This document shows positions 20,455-29,434 of a DNA stretch of 64,000 bases, piece after piece. The notes below the pieces were generated by a model, which saw only the letters and a program-made list of their open reading frames with translations, was not told where the DNA came from and made no database searches. The position numbers and the translations under genes were made by a program. The stretch is from contig JADJTE010000001.1 of assembly GCA_016711295.1 (NCBI GenBank), positions 372,001 through 436,000 of the forward strand, given 5' to 3'. The stretch comes from Sphingobacteriales bacterium (GTDB lineage: Bacteria > Bacteroidota > Bacteroidia > Chitinophagales > UBA2359). Each line of letters begins with the position of its first letter. Within the stretch, counting starts at the first letter, position 1.

Positions 20455-21696
20455 ATGACCATCAAAACAATTATATCAGCACTATGGATAGTTTGCGTTT
20501 GCCCTTTCTATCTATCGGCGCAGGTATTAGTGTCCGAAATCAATTATAACTCCGAAAACAGCATAGAAGCAGGCGACTGGGTCGAAATATGGAATGCGGG
20601 CAATGCACCCGTAGCTATCAATGGCTGGCAAATGAAAGACAACAGCGATATCAATATATTTACCTTTGGGGCACTCACCCTGTCGCCAGGGCAAAGAATC
20701 GTGTTGGTCAATGACGCAGCAGCCTTTGCTACCCAACACCCCAGCGTAAGTACAGCAGGCACCTTTGGCTTTGGCTTAAATAATGTAAGCGACGCTGTCA
20801 GGCTATTCAACAACGTAGGTACGCTTATGGCGGCAATAACCTATATCGATTCACTGCCCTGGCCGCGCGGTGCCGACGGCTTGGGGCGCACCTTAGAACT
20901 TTTAGACCCCGCCCTTAGCCTCAACGACCCCGCCAATTGGTTTGACGGCTGCATGGGTGGCTCGCCCGGACAACCCTATACACCCTGCAACAATGCCATT
21001 ATATTTTCGGAAATCAACTACAATTCTGATACACTATTTGATACCGACGACTGGGTAGAACTGCTCAATACTACCAGCGCACCCATTGACCTAAGCAATT
21101 GGATATTCCAAGACCGCCAAGACACCAATTTCTATGTCATTCCGAGCGGAACGGTATTGCCCGCCAGCGGACGGCTCGTATTAGTACAAACCGCCGATAA
21201 ATTCAGATGCCACCACTTAGACCTAACCAATTATCTCGGCTCCTTCAATTTTAACCTCAGCGGCGACGGCGAGGTTATTCGCTTGTTCGACAATACAGGA
21301 AAAATCCAATTTTCAGTCGTGTACGACGACCCACCTACCACGGGCTGGCCCGCCGCACCCGACGGCGACGGAGCTACCTTAGAACTCCTAAGCACGAGTG
21401 GCAAATTTAACAACGGCGATAATTGGTTTGGTGGCTGCACAGGCGGCTCGCCCGCCCAAGCCTACGATAGTGCCTGCCCCACACCCGCCAGCGTCTATAA
21501 CGGCATAGCGGGCGCAAACACCACCTGCCGACAACAAGCCCAAACATATAGCGTACCTGCCATAGCAGGCGTTTCGTACAATTGGACGGTATCGCCCAAC
21601 GGCAGCCTTATCACTGGGCAGGGCACCAATACCATTACCGTCATTTGGAATACAGCGGGCACAGGTACTGTCGATGTAGTACAGACCGCTCCTTAA
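20455..21696 (+). CDS. Secreted protein with two lamin-tail domains and a PKD-like tail
   Basis: About 413 residues from ATG 20455 (signal peptide MTIKTIISALWIVC to SAQ). Two tandem lamin-tail domains are recognisable by the paired openings VSEINYNSE and FSEINYNSD, followed by DWVE(I/L) and a WxGGCxGGSPxQ-type end. The last 65 residues form a PKD/Ig-like module (SYNWTV, GQGTNTITVIW, VVQTAP) that ends the protein. The same tail ends the LamG protein (26993) and the M4 protease (37903). It is presumably exported to the cell surface. No classical type 9 sorting domain is seen. It lies 112 bp after the signalling cluster on the same strand, but a functional link is not evident. Confidence 0.82.
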   Translation: MTIKTIISALWIVCVCPFYLSAQVLVSEINYNSENSIEAGDWVEIWNAGNAPVAINGWQMKDNSDINIFTFGALTLSPGQRIVLVNDAAAFATQHPSVSTAGTFGFGLNNVSDAVRLFNNVGTLMAAITYIDSLPWPRGADGLGRTLELLDPALSLNDPANWFDGCMGGSPGQPYTPCNNAIIFSEINYNSDTLFDTDDWVELLNTTSAPIDLSNWIFQDRQDTNFYVIPSGTVLPASGRLVLVQTADKFRCHHLDLTNYLGSFNFNLSGDGEVIRLFDNTGKIQFSVVYDDPPTTGWPAAPDGDGATLELLSTSGKFNNGDNWFGGCTGGSPAQAYDSACPTPASVYNGIAGANTTCRQQAQTYSVPAIAGVSYNWTVSPNGSLITGQGTNTITVIWNTAGTGTVDVVQTAP

Positions 21697-21748
21697 CGCA
21701 TCATATTGTCTTAAATGGCAATACGGCATCAATAGCAAACCCAAAACA

Positions 21749-23044
21749 TTATGCGCTTTGCCCTTGGCAAGCTGCCAATAATTCGTGTAAATGCTCGTGA
21801 TAATCGACCTCTACGGTATGGCGGTGAGACGGCGTATAGCTTTTTTTGATGCGCCGCGCATCGGCAAAGGCTTGCTCACGTAAGTCAGTGGGCAAGCGAT
21901 AATTGCCCGCTATATACTGCGCCACTAAGCGCGATTGGGCATCGGACAGAGGCCATATACACCCCTGCGGCTGCACCAACCCGATAAAGCACAAATTGCG
22001 ATAATCGGGGTGAAAAACACGCAGATAAAGCGGCACATCGGTATTGCGGTAATTGATGAGTTGCGGGTCAAAAAACGGAAATACGATATCAAAACCCGTA
22101 CAAGCAATTATCGTGTCGTAGGTTTCGGCACTGCCATCGACAAAATGAACCGTATTGCCCTCAAACCGTTCAATATCCGGACGCGGGTGTACCTTGCCAT
22201 GACCAATCATATACAGCAATTCGGAGTTCATAGTCGGGTGTGCTTCAAAAGCCCAGTGTTTAGGACGCTGCAAGCCATAGTTGCGCAAATCGCCCACATT
22301 GAGCCGATAAGCCGCTTGCCCTAACCATTGGCGCAAACGGCGTGGTAACTTGGTGAGGCGGGCATTTATTATATCAGTAGGCTGCCCAAACATAAATTTG
22401 GGCACGATATAATAACCGCGCCGCATACTCAAACCCGTAAATGCCGACACGCGCGAGGTCTCGACCGCACAGTCACAAGCCGAATTGCCGCCTCCTATGA
22501 CCAACACTCGCTCGTCTTTAAATGGTTTGTTGTGCTTAAAATCGTGCGAATGGAGCAAACGCCCCGCAAACTGCCCCCTATATTGTGGCATACGCGGCGA
22601 CCAATGATGCCCGTTGGCTACTAACAAATAATCAAAGATTTCGGTACTGCCGTCACTTGCCACAACCACCCATTTGCCTTGTATATTGCGTTCGGCTTTC
22701 AGCACTTCGGTCTGAAACCGCACATAATCAAGCACACCAAACCGCTGGGCATAAGACTCGAAATAAGCCAATAGCTGACTATGCGAGGGATAATGCGGAT
22801 AGTGGTCGGGCATCGGAAAATCGAGGTATTGCGACAATATTTTTGAACTAATAATATGTGTCGTGTGGAATACACTCGAATGGCTGGCGTTCTCGGAATA
22901 GACCCAATTGCCGCCGATGCGGTTGTTTTTTTCATAACAAACCACATTGGTCAAACCTGCCTGTAATAAATTTTTAACGGCAGTAATGCCCGATGGACCT
23001 GCACCGATAACACAAATGTGCGGCGAAAAGTGGGTAGCGGTCAT
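21749..23044 (-). CDS. Flavin-containing monooxygenase family protein
   Basis: A 431-residue two-dinucleotide-domain flavoprotein. The FAD site GAGPSG is at 14-19, with the IGGNWVY segment after it. The FMO-type linker FAGRLLHSHDF is followed by the NADPH site GGGNSA near residue 187, and ATG-like ACTGFD is near the C-terminus. Family members oxygenate soft nucleophiles such as amines or sulfides, or carry out Baeyer-Villiger chemistry, using FAD, NADPH and O2. The substrate is unknown. The protein is cytoplasmic with no signal peptide. The frame is intact. It is convergent with the lamin-tail gene and its start faces a stack of nested mobile elements. Confidence 0.88.
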   Translation of the reverse strand: MTATHFSPHICVIGAGPSGITAVKNLLQAGLTNVVCYEKNNRIGGNWVYSENASHSSVFHTTHIISSKILSQYLDFPMPDHYPHYPSHSQLLAYFESYAQRFGVLDYVRFQTEVLKAERNIQGKWVVVASDGSTEIFDYLLVANGHHWSPRMPQYRGQFAGRLLHSHDFKHNKPFKDERVLVIGGGNSACDCAVETSRVSAFTGLSMRRGYYIVPKFMFGQPTDIINARLTKLPRRLRQWLGQAAYRLNVGDLRNYGLQRPKHWAFEAHPTMNSELLYMIGHGKVHPRPDIERFEGNTVHFVDGSAETYDTIIACTGFDIVFPFFDPQLINYRNTDVPLYLRVFHPDYRNLCFIGLVQPQGCIWPLSDAQSRLVAQYIAGNYRLPTDLREQAFADARRIKKSYTPSHRHTVEVDYHEHLHELLAACQGQSA

Positions 23045-23114
23045 GTGGATATTGGTCTGAAAATAATTATAACTTGTAACTATTTAGCCTTGTAGGGAGA
23101 ATAGCTATTTCTAA

Positions 23115-23407
23115 TCAGCGATTCTCGGTATTAAAATTTAACAATTTGTATTTTGTTCATAAGACTGTAGTGCAAAAAGTCATTTTAGCAAAGTGTTTAG
23201 TAATTGCAAAATGCGTAGATGACTATAAATGAATAATTTACGATTTGAAATTAAATTTAATTTGTATCAATTTTGCCTTTTTTGCACCGAAGTCTTCATA
23301 ACAAGTTATGAAATTATTAATTTTTTATTAAAATTTTTAAAATAAACTTAAATCGCTAATTATCAGCGTGTTATATAACGTAAATTATTTAAAGCGAAAA
23401 TTGCTGA
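23115..23407. mobile_element. Element A, copy 2, inserted in C and split by B
   Basis: The element begins TCAGCGATT and ends AATTGCTGA. The 7-bp sequence TTTCTAA occurs at 23108-23114 and 23408-23414, but only once in the empty element C at 29097-29229. Without element B and its duplication it is about 154 bp, like copies 1 and 3. Confidence 0.78.
23163..23294. mobile_element. Element B, 132-bp MITE-like insertion
   Basis: The ends are GACTGTAGTGCAAAAAG and the complement of GACTTCGGTGCAAAAAA, an imperfect 17-bp inverted repeat. A 7-bp duplication TTCATAA flanks it (23156-23162 and 23295-23301). Element A copy 1 has TTCATAA only once, at the corresponding position near 5477, showing the empty site. 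It is non-coding. I see no other copy in the window. Confidence 0.8.
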
Positions 23408-23504
23408 TTTCTAATCGAATATGCAACGATATCACGCCTTATCAGATAGACATAGCTCAAAACCCCATACCCAAAACCCTATACCCTAAATAGCTACTAT
23501 AACT

Positions 23505-24356
23505 TTATGCCTCTGTCAGTCGGATAAACTCGGTGAGGTCATATATGGGTTCTTTGATGATTTTGCCGACCGAAATGCCGCGCTGTTCGCAGGCTTGGCG
23601 CAGGGCAGTTTGAAAATGATGGGCAATCGAACCAACAAAGTGTACGGGTACTTCGCGATAATTAGGAAAAATAACTACGCGGGTATCCAAAAATTCGCCT
23701 AATCCTTCGAGCAACAAGGCGTGGATATAAGGATGCGCTTCGTGGGCTTTAAAAAATTTGGCGAACGATGCTAACCAAACTTTGGGGTGGGGCTGTCGAT
23801 ATACGCGGTTCAAGGCTATTTCTTTGTCCAATTGATATTCGTCGGCAAAGGCTTGGTAAAGGTCTTGGGGCAGGCGTTTGTAGAGAAAATTGGCTACTAT
23901 GCGTTTGCCAAAATACGCGCCGCTGCCTTCGTCGCCCAAAATATAATCGAGCGAGGGAACGGCTTCGTGTATTTGCTCGCCGTCATAGTAGCAAGCATTA
24001 GAACCCGTACCCAAAATACAACTAATGCCGCTGCTTGTGCCGCACGTAGCCCATACCGACCCCAACAAGTCATGTTCGACGGCGATATGCGTAGCATGGG
24101 TAAAAAAATGGCTCAGGGCGCGATATATTTTTTCGTTGCGGTCGGGACTCGAACAGCCCGCCCCAAAATAGCGCACATCGGTTACTTGGGCGGCACATTC
24201 TGCTAAGGCGGCGTTGCCTCCCAAGGCAATCAGTATATCTTGCTCGCTATGAAACAAAGGGCTAAATCCCATCGTGCTAAACTCGCGCGGGTAGCCACTT
24301 TGGTCAATCAATATCCAAGCGGTTTTGGTAGCACCACTATCGGCAACTAAAAGCAT
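23505..24356 (-). CDS. N-acetylglucosamine kinase-like protein (BadF/BadG ATPase family)
   Basis: A 283-residue ASKHA-fold kinase. The first phosphate loop is DSGATKT at 6-12. The second, ILGTGSNACYYDG, and the GDEGSGAYFGK motif match the bacterial and eukaryotic GlcNAc kinase group. The expected reaction is ATP-dependent phosphorylation of GlcNAc to GlcNAc-6-phosphate during cell-wall sugar recycling or chitin use. It is cytoplasmic, with an intact frame and normal length. It lies 33 bp downstream of rocD on the same strand, so the two may be co-transcribed. Element C2 is inserted immediately after its stop codon. Confidence 0.88.
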   Translation of the reverse strand: MLLVADSGATKTAWILIDQSGYPREFSTMGFSPLFHSEQDILIALGGNAALAECAAQVTDVRYFGAGCSSPDRNEKIYRALSHFFTHATHIAVEHDLLGSVWATCGTSSGISCILGTGSNACYYDGEQIHEAVPSLDYILGDEGSGAYFGKRIVANFLYKRLPQDLYQAFADEYQLDKEIALNRVYRQPHPKVWLASFAKFFKAHEAHPYIHALLLEGLGEFLDTRVVIFPNYREVPVHFVGSIAHHFQTALRQACEQRGISVGKIIKEPIYDLTEFIRLTEA

Positions 24357-24389
24357 AGTACGGTCGGGTTATTGGTTTGGGCAGATATA

Positions 24390-25619
24390 TTAGGCGGTCG
24401 GAAATTCGAGTAGGGTTTTTCGGATGATACCGATACATTCGTACAATTGCTCTTCGGTGATAGTGAGGGGCGGAGCAAATCGTATTTTATCGCCGTGGGT
24501 GGGTTTGGCTAACAAACCGTTGTCGCGTAGGCGTAGGCAGATATCCCAAGCAGCTTCGAGGTTGGGGTGTTCTATTTCTATGGCGTTGAGCAAACCTTTT
24601 CCGCGCACGGTGCGCAGTAGGGGCGAGGGTATGGCACGCAACTCGCGGCGTAGGATATTGCCCATTGCTTCGGCGTGTTCGGCGAGGTTTTCATCGACCA
24701 ATACCTCTAAGGCAGCAATAGCTACGCGGCAGGCTAATGGATTGCCGCCGTAGGTAGAACCGTGTTCGCCGGGTTTGATGCAGAGCATAATCTCGTCGTC
24801 GGCTAATACAGCGGATACGGGCAATACACCGCCCGACAAGGCTTTGCCCAATACCAATATATCGGGGCGCACGCCTTCGTGGTCGCAGCAAAGCATTTTT
24901 CCGGTGCGGCATAAGCCTGTTTGCACTTCGTCGGCTATAAACAATACGTTGTGCGATTTGCAGAGGTCATAAGCGCGGCGCAAATAGCCCTCGTCAGGCA
25001 CTACTACGCCTGCTTCGCCTTGGATAGGCTCGACCATAAACGCAGCTATGTTGGGGTCTTTCAATACTTCGGCGAGTGCGTCGATGTCGTTATACGGGAT
25101 TTTGACGTAGCCGGGCATATAAGGACCAAAACCCGCGTAGCTCGACGGGTCGTCTGAGGCTGAAATAGCGGCTAAGGTTCTGCCCCAAAAATTGCCCGAC
25201 ACAAATACAATCTTGGCTTGGTTCTCGGCAATACCTTTGACGCTATAAGCCCATTTGCGTGCTAATTTAAGGGCTGTTTCGCCGCCTTCGACACCCGTAT
25301 TCATGGGCAATACTTTGTCGTAGCCCAGCAATTGAGTGATATATTGTTCGTATTGCCCCAATTGGTCGTTATAAAACGCCCGCGATGTAAGGGTCAGTAC
25401 GGAGGCTTGCTCGGTCAGTGCGCGAATGATATGCGGGTGGCAATGCCCCTGATTGACCGCCGAATATGCCGACAAAAAGTCGTAGTATTGCTTGCCTTCT
25501 GTATCCCATACATATACACCCTCGCCGCGTGCGAGTACTACGGGAAGGGGGTGGTAGTTGTGTGCGCCATAGCGGTCTTCCAGAGCTATGTGCTGCATCG
25601 CGTTAATAACTTGTTGCAT
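24390..25619 (-). CDS. rocD: Ornithine aminotransferase
   Basis: A 409-residue class III PLP aminotransferase that turns ornithine and 2-oxoglutarate into glutamate semialdehyde and glutamate. The N-terminal HNYHPLPVVLARGEG and the SAYSAVNQGHCHP stretch are diagnostic for ornithine aminotransferase rather than acetylornithine aminotransferase. NTGVEGGETALKLAR, ADEVQTGLCRTG and the Schiff-base lysine at 259 in GKALSGG are all present. The frame is intact. It is cytoplasmic and links arginine, proline and glutamate metabolism. It is likely transcribed from the -7 box at 25774-25781. Confidence 0.95.
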   Translation of the reverse strand: MQQVINAMQHIALEDRYGAHNYHPLPVVLARGEGVYVWDTEGKQYYDFLSAYSAVNQGHCHPHIIRALTEQASVLTLTSRAFYNDQLGQYEQYITQLLGYDKVLPMNTGVEGGETALKLARKWAYSVKGIAENQAKIVFVSGNFWGRTLAAISASDDPSSYAGFGPYMPGYVKIPYNDIDALAEVLKDPNIAAFMVEPIQGEAGVVVPDEGYLRRAYDLCKSHNVLFIADEVQTGLCRTGKMLCCDHEGVRPDILVLGKALSGGVLPVSAVLADDEIMLCIKPGEHGSTYGGNPLACRVAIAALEVLVDENLAEHAEAMGNILRRELRAIPSPLLRTVRGKGLLNAIEIEHPNLEAAWDICLRLRDNGLLAKPTHGDKIRFAPPLTITEEQLYECIGIIRKTLLEFPTA

Positions 25620-25773
25620 AACAAATAAAATCCACTTAAAAGTATAACGTATAATTGCCCAATCGATAACCGCAATCTGCTATACGATTTTGGCACATAG
25701 CAATAGCGGGCATTGGTCTAAGGGCGATGACGAGAAAAAGCTATCGCGCCAAGCACCTACAAAAAATGAAGTA

Positions 25774-25781
25774 CAAAGGTA
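25774..25781 (-). promoter_or_regulatory. Possible -7 box (TACCTTTG) for rocD
   Basis: Minus-strand TACCTTTG, matching the TAnnTTTG core seen before other genes in this window, 155 bp upstream of the rocD start in the divergent rocD-udk spacer. Confidence 0.4.
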
Positions 25782-25832
25782 GGGCTATTTGGGTAAATAG
25801 CAGTAATTTTGACCCAAAATTTAAGCCCCTAT

Positions 25833-26445
25833 ATGTTAGTAGTAGGTATTGCAGGCGGCACAGGTGCAGGTAAATCAACCGTAGTGCGCAAAATTATGGA
25901 GCGGCTGCCCAAGGACAAAGTTGCCCTTATGCCGCAAGATAATTATTATAAAGACAACGGGCATTTAGAGTTGTCCGACCGCCAAAAAACTCAATTTTGA
26001 CCACCCTTCGACCATCGAATTTGAGCTATTGGTGGCGCATCTTGACGCGCTAAAACGCGGCGAAGCAATAGAGATGCCCTTATATTCGTATATCACTTGT
26101 ACGCGCTCGGCTGATACTGTCCGCGTGCTGCCTCACGACGTGGTGGTCGTAGAGGGAATCCTCATTATGACCAATCCCGCCCTGCGCGATTTTTTAGACA
26201 TCAAGGTTTTTGTCGATGCCGAACCCGACGACCGATTGATGCGCTGCATTCAACGCGATATCTTAGAGCGCGGGCGCAATGTGCGCGAGGTATTAGAACG
26301 CTACGAGAAAACAGTCAAACCAATGCACAACAAATTTATAGAACCCTCCAAACGCTATGCCGACATCATCATACCACAAGGCGGCAATAATCATGTAGCC
26401 ATACACGTATTGGCTTCTATGATAAAAAACAACCTGAAAAGTTAG
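25833..26445 (+). CDS. udk: Uridine kinase (one frameshift)
   Basis: About 204 residues once one A is removed from the A6 at 25984-25989, restoring DRQKLNFDHPSTIEFELL. The P-loop GGTGAGKST is at residues 8-16, counting from ATG 25833, which I prefer to an upstream TTG. MPQDNYYKD, the VVVVEGILIM strand, and FVDAEPDDRLMRCIQRDI with ERGR match uridine-cytidine kinase. It phosphorylates uridine and cytidine in pyrimidine salvage, in the cytoplasm. It is divergent from rocD. Confidence 0.9.
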
Positions 26446-26465
26446 CACAAGCCGAAGCAAATGCC

Positions 26466-26881
26466 TCATTCTTCCTCATCGCCCGACAAATAACGGTCGA
26501 TATGGCGGCGTTCTTTTTTGGTGGGGCGACCACTGCCCCGCTCGCGCTGTACGGCAGGCATCCGAAACACAGATGCCTGAAACTCGGACGGCGGTACAAC
26601 GGGCGATATATCATCATAGCAGCGCACTGCTTCGGGCGCACTCACGCGACGCTCAATGAGCTGTAGCACGCGCAATATTTTTTTTCTTGTTCGCGCTGTA
26701 CGCTTATCGTTTCGCCTATACGCACCGTGCGCGACGCTTTCACGCTATTACCGTCTATCTTGACCCGTCCCGAGTGGCAGGCATCGGTAGCAAGGCTGCG
26801 CGTCTTGAACATACGCACCGCCCAAAGCCATTTGTCAATCCGTATGTCGTCGTTGCTGGGAGGATTATCCTTAGAGAGCAT
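26466..26881 (-). CDS. S4-domain RNA-binding protein, Hsp15-like (one frameshift)
   Basis: About 138 residues after adding one A to the A8 near 26680, which joins QREQEKK to ILRVLQLIERRVSAPEAV. An S4 domain opens the protein (RIDKWLWAVRMFKTRSLATDAC, split as RIDKWLWAVRMF and KTRSLATDAC). The VKASRTVRIGE loop and a basic C-terminal part with GRPTKKERRHIDRY are typical of heat-shock protein 15. Hsp15 binds stalled 50S subunits carrying nascent chains. It is cytoplasmic. The 3' end converges with udk, 20 bp apart. Confidence 0.8.
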
Positions 26882-26992
26882 GATGTTTGTATAAAAATAA
26901 ATTTGATTAAAAAAAAAATCGTGAAAACCGAAAACGACATTCCGAGTTGCTCGCTGCCGCTTTCTACGCTAAGGTTTCTATTTGTCCTCTAA

Positions 26993-29080
26993 TTAAGGTG
27001 TGGTTTGCATTATCGATACCGTCCCCACTATGCCACTGCTCCATTGCACCGAAATTTGAGCAGTACCCTGCCCCGACAAAATCGTACCGCCCGTTACACT
27101 CCATAGATAAGTGCTGCCGCTGATTGCGGGCACTGCATACGTATAAATAGCAGTGGTACATACCGTTTTGTCGCCATTCAGCAGCGGCAAAAATGAAGTG
27201 CCTCCGCTGCTGCTACCAAATGGCGAATCGGCAACCCATAAGGGACCTGCGGGCGAACCTCCGTATTGTACGGCGGCATCAAGCGGATTGGTTGCCGAGT
27301 CACTTGTTGTAGTGCCGCTGCCTTCGTCAAAATGATAGAGCAGGGTGGTATTAATGTCGGCGGCAAAGGCTTGGATAGGCGGCGTGAAATTGGCAGTATA
27401 GCGAAGGTTGTTAGACAAGCGAAATTCGTCTAAATAGCCATTCAAGGAGGGATACGCCGCTCCTGCATCGTGTTTTTCTGCCCCTATCACTAAGTACGGG
27501 TCGCTATTCGGATAAGCAGTACTTCTTCCATTTTGATACGAGATATCGCCTGTTGGTCCTGTGCCTTGTGCTCGTTGCACGCCGTCGATATAAATGCGCA
27601 TCGTTCCATTCAGGGCGTTGCGCGTAACGGCTATGTGGTGCCAAGCGTCGTCGGCAATATTGTAGGTGGCTACGATACTCAGCCCTGCCCCCAAGCGGTC
27701 GATGCCAAATGCTACACCTCGGTCATTAGTGCCACCGCCGCTATACGAGCCTATCGAAATGCCGTAGTCGCCATAATCGCCGCTACCGTATATATCGCGG
27801 TCTATCACTACATTGCCCGTTATCCAGCCGTCGCCGTTGTTTTGGCTGCTAATGCTACCGTTGTTGTCGGAGGCGGTGCAGCGCAGCCAAAATTCGAGGG
27901 TAAAATTGCTTCCTAAGTCGGCTTTGGTAGGTGGGTCTATCGGTATTTTTAGTCGGTCGATGTCGCCTGTGCCGTTGCCCATAAATTGCAGGGAATAGTT
28001 GGTTGCTCCGCCGCAAACCGTAGGTGGTTCGGACGAATAAGACACGCTGTCGCAGGGCATTACAAAATGTGCATTAGCGTCGGGGTGCTGTTCCTGCCAA
28101 AGAGCGTATAATTCATTGACTGTTTTGTATTGCAAAATGCTATTTTGTTGGTAGGGTTTCAGTAGGTAGAGTAGTTTTGATAAACTATCGGTATAGCCCA
28201 AGGTGGGCATACTGCGGAAATTCATCATTATTTTGAACGTAAAAAAGGTATCGTCTGCCCAAGTTCGGCTGTTGATATGCGCAAGCAGGCTGATGACTCG
28301 GTTGGCGAGGAGTGTTGCGTTTGTTGTGTCCCATAGCACAAAATCTTCGCCGCAGCCTCCTCCTATGACCACCAATTCTTGTTCGGGATTGTGCTGCCCA
28401 AATTGAGTAGTAGTAGGGGCTGTGGGTTGCCAAATGCCAAATGCGTTATAATCGTCTTGATGTCCAGGCGAACCGCCGCCCCATAAAAAATCGGGTTGCC
28501 AGGCATATTGGTCGTAGGTATTGCCGTTTTGGGGTGTTTGCCAAGCCGTCCAGTCTTCGCTGACGGGCGGATTGCTAAAATCACGCCAGATAAAGCCTCC
28601 CATCAGTCTGCGCGGTGGCGGCAATCCGCAACTGTCCAACAGATAGGCTAAATCGGCATAATTATAGGGGTTGTATTGCATACCCGCGCCCATATCGTCG
28701 TTAAAATGGTTGTGGGGTTCTACGTCTATTTGTGGTGTAGCATCAGCCCATTGCAGAATATCGTTGGCAGTAGTAGCAGCGGCATCGTGTGCCAAGCAAG
28801 CCAAGATAAAATTGCTCTCTACCTGCATGACATAACGCGCTTCGTGGGCAATAATCGTATCACATACCGCCTTGACGTGCTGCCGCATCGTAGCAAACTG
28901 GACGGCATTATTATAGTTAAGCCCATGATGAGAAGCATCGTTCATTTCATTGTGCGAGGCAAAATAGATATAGGCAGGTACTTGGGCGGTTGCTTCGTAT
29001 ATATGACCAAGCAACAAACAACAGCACCCCAGTAAGCACCGCCCTACCCAACGAGGCATAGAAAAGCAAAGGTGATACAT
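26993..29080 (-). CDS. Secreted protein with LamG domain and PKD-like tail
   Basis: 695 residues. A signal peptide covers about 1-33 (ends ATAQ). An N-terminal region of about 330 residues has HNEMND, VEPHNHFND and GFIWRDF motifs, which suggest a TIM-barrel-like or deacetylase-like enzyme that I cannot name. A LamG/concanavalin-type domain spans about 385-600 (FTLEFWLRC, HHIAVTRN, GYLDEFRLSN). The final 60 residues are the PKD-like tail (YLWSVTGG, SGQGTAQISVQW, MQTTP) shared with two other secreted proteins here. It is likely a surface carbohydrate-active or adhesion protein. Element C3 lies 17 bp upstream of its start. Confidence 0.78.
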   Translation of the reverse strand: MYHLCFSMPRWVGRCLLGCCCLLLGHIYEATAQVPAYIYFASHNEMNDASHHGLNYNNAVQFATMRQHVKAVCDTIIAHEARYVMQVESNFILACLAHDAAATTANDILQWADATPQIDVEPHNHFNDDMGAGMQYNPYNYADLAYLLDSCGLPPPRRLMGGFIWRDFSNPPVSEDWTAWQTPQNGNTYDQYAWQPDFLWGGGSPGHQDDYNAFGIWQPTAPTTTQFGQHNPEQELVVIGGGCGEDFVLWDTTNATLLANRVISLLAHINSRTWADDTFFTFKIMMNFRSMPTLGYTDSLSKLLYLLKPYQQNSILQYKTVNELYALWQEQHPDANAHFVMPCDSVSYSSEPPTVCGGATNYSLQFMGNGTGDIDRLKIPIDPPTKADLGSNFTLEFWLRCTASDNNGSISSQNNGDGWITGNVVIDRDIYGSGDYGDYGISIGSYSGGGTNDRGVAFGIDRLGAGLSIVATYNIADDAWHHIAVTRNALNGTMRIYIDGVQRAQGTGPTGDISYQNGRSTAYPNSDPYLVIGAEKHDAGAAYPSLNGYLDEFRLSNNLRYTANFTPPIQAFAADINTTLLYHFDEGSGTTTSDSATNPLDAAVQYGGSPAGPLWVADSPFGSSSGGTSFLPLLNGDKTVCTTAIYTYAVPAISGSTYLWSVTGGTILSGQGTAQISVQWSSGIVGTVSIMQTTP

Positions 29081-29096
29081 AAGAGTTAGATTTTTG

Positions 29097-29229
29097 TTAA
29101 CTATTTAGGCATTGTAGGAGTAGCCCACAAGAATCGCTATTTCTAATCGAATATGCAACGATGTCAGGCATTATTAGATAAGTATTGCTCATTACCCCAT
29201 ACCCAAAACCCCATGCCCTAAATAGTTAC
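29097..29229. mobile_element. Element C, copy 3, uninterrupted, 133 bp
   Basis: The ends are TTAACTATTTAGG and CCCTAAATAGTTAC, flanked by the 8-bp duplication GATTTTTG (29089-29096 and 29230-29237). It serves as the empty reference for copies 1 and 2. It stands between the LamG gene start (29080) and the likely promoter core at 29275; removing it and one duplicate leaves an ordinary leader of about 54 bp. Confidence 0.82.
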
Positions 29230-29274
29230 GATTTTTGTTAATAACATGATACCATTAGGCAGGATTACCCTTTG

Positions 29275-29282
29275 CAAAGATA
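29275..29282 (-). promoter_or_regulatory. Possible -7 box (TATCTTTG) for the LamG gene
   Basis: Minus-strand TATCTTTG, the TAnnTTTG core. It would drive the LamG gene across the inserted element C3. Confidence 0.4.
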
Positions 29283-29398
29283 CCGTTTTTATGCTTAGAA
29301 TACAAAACTGTTTGAGGCGGATATTTGTTAGTAGGAGAGTGTGGTGTATAATGGGGCTAAATAATCAACAACTTACTAAGCAATTGCCCATTTAGCCT

Positions 29399-29406
29399 TA
29401 CCTTTG
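29399..29406 (+). promoter_or_regulatory. -7 box (TACCTTTG) for korB
   Basis: A TAnnTTTG core 28 bp before the korB start codon. Confidence 0.5.
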
Positions 29407-29434
29407 TGCCCTTAATCCGATATTATCTAATCTA

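Larger units (their letters stand above)
23076..23497. mobile_element. Element C, copy 2, split by element A (which is split by element B)
   Basis: The ends are GTAACTATTTAGCC and CCCTAAATAGCTAC, with an 8-bp duplication TATAACTT at 23068-23075 and 23498-23505. The right-hand duplicate reaches the stop codon of the GlcNAc kinase gene, so the insertion sits directly behind that gene. Outer portions 23076-23114 and 23408-23497 together match the uninterrupted copy at 29097-29229. Confidence 0.8.
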
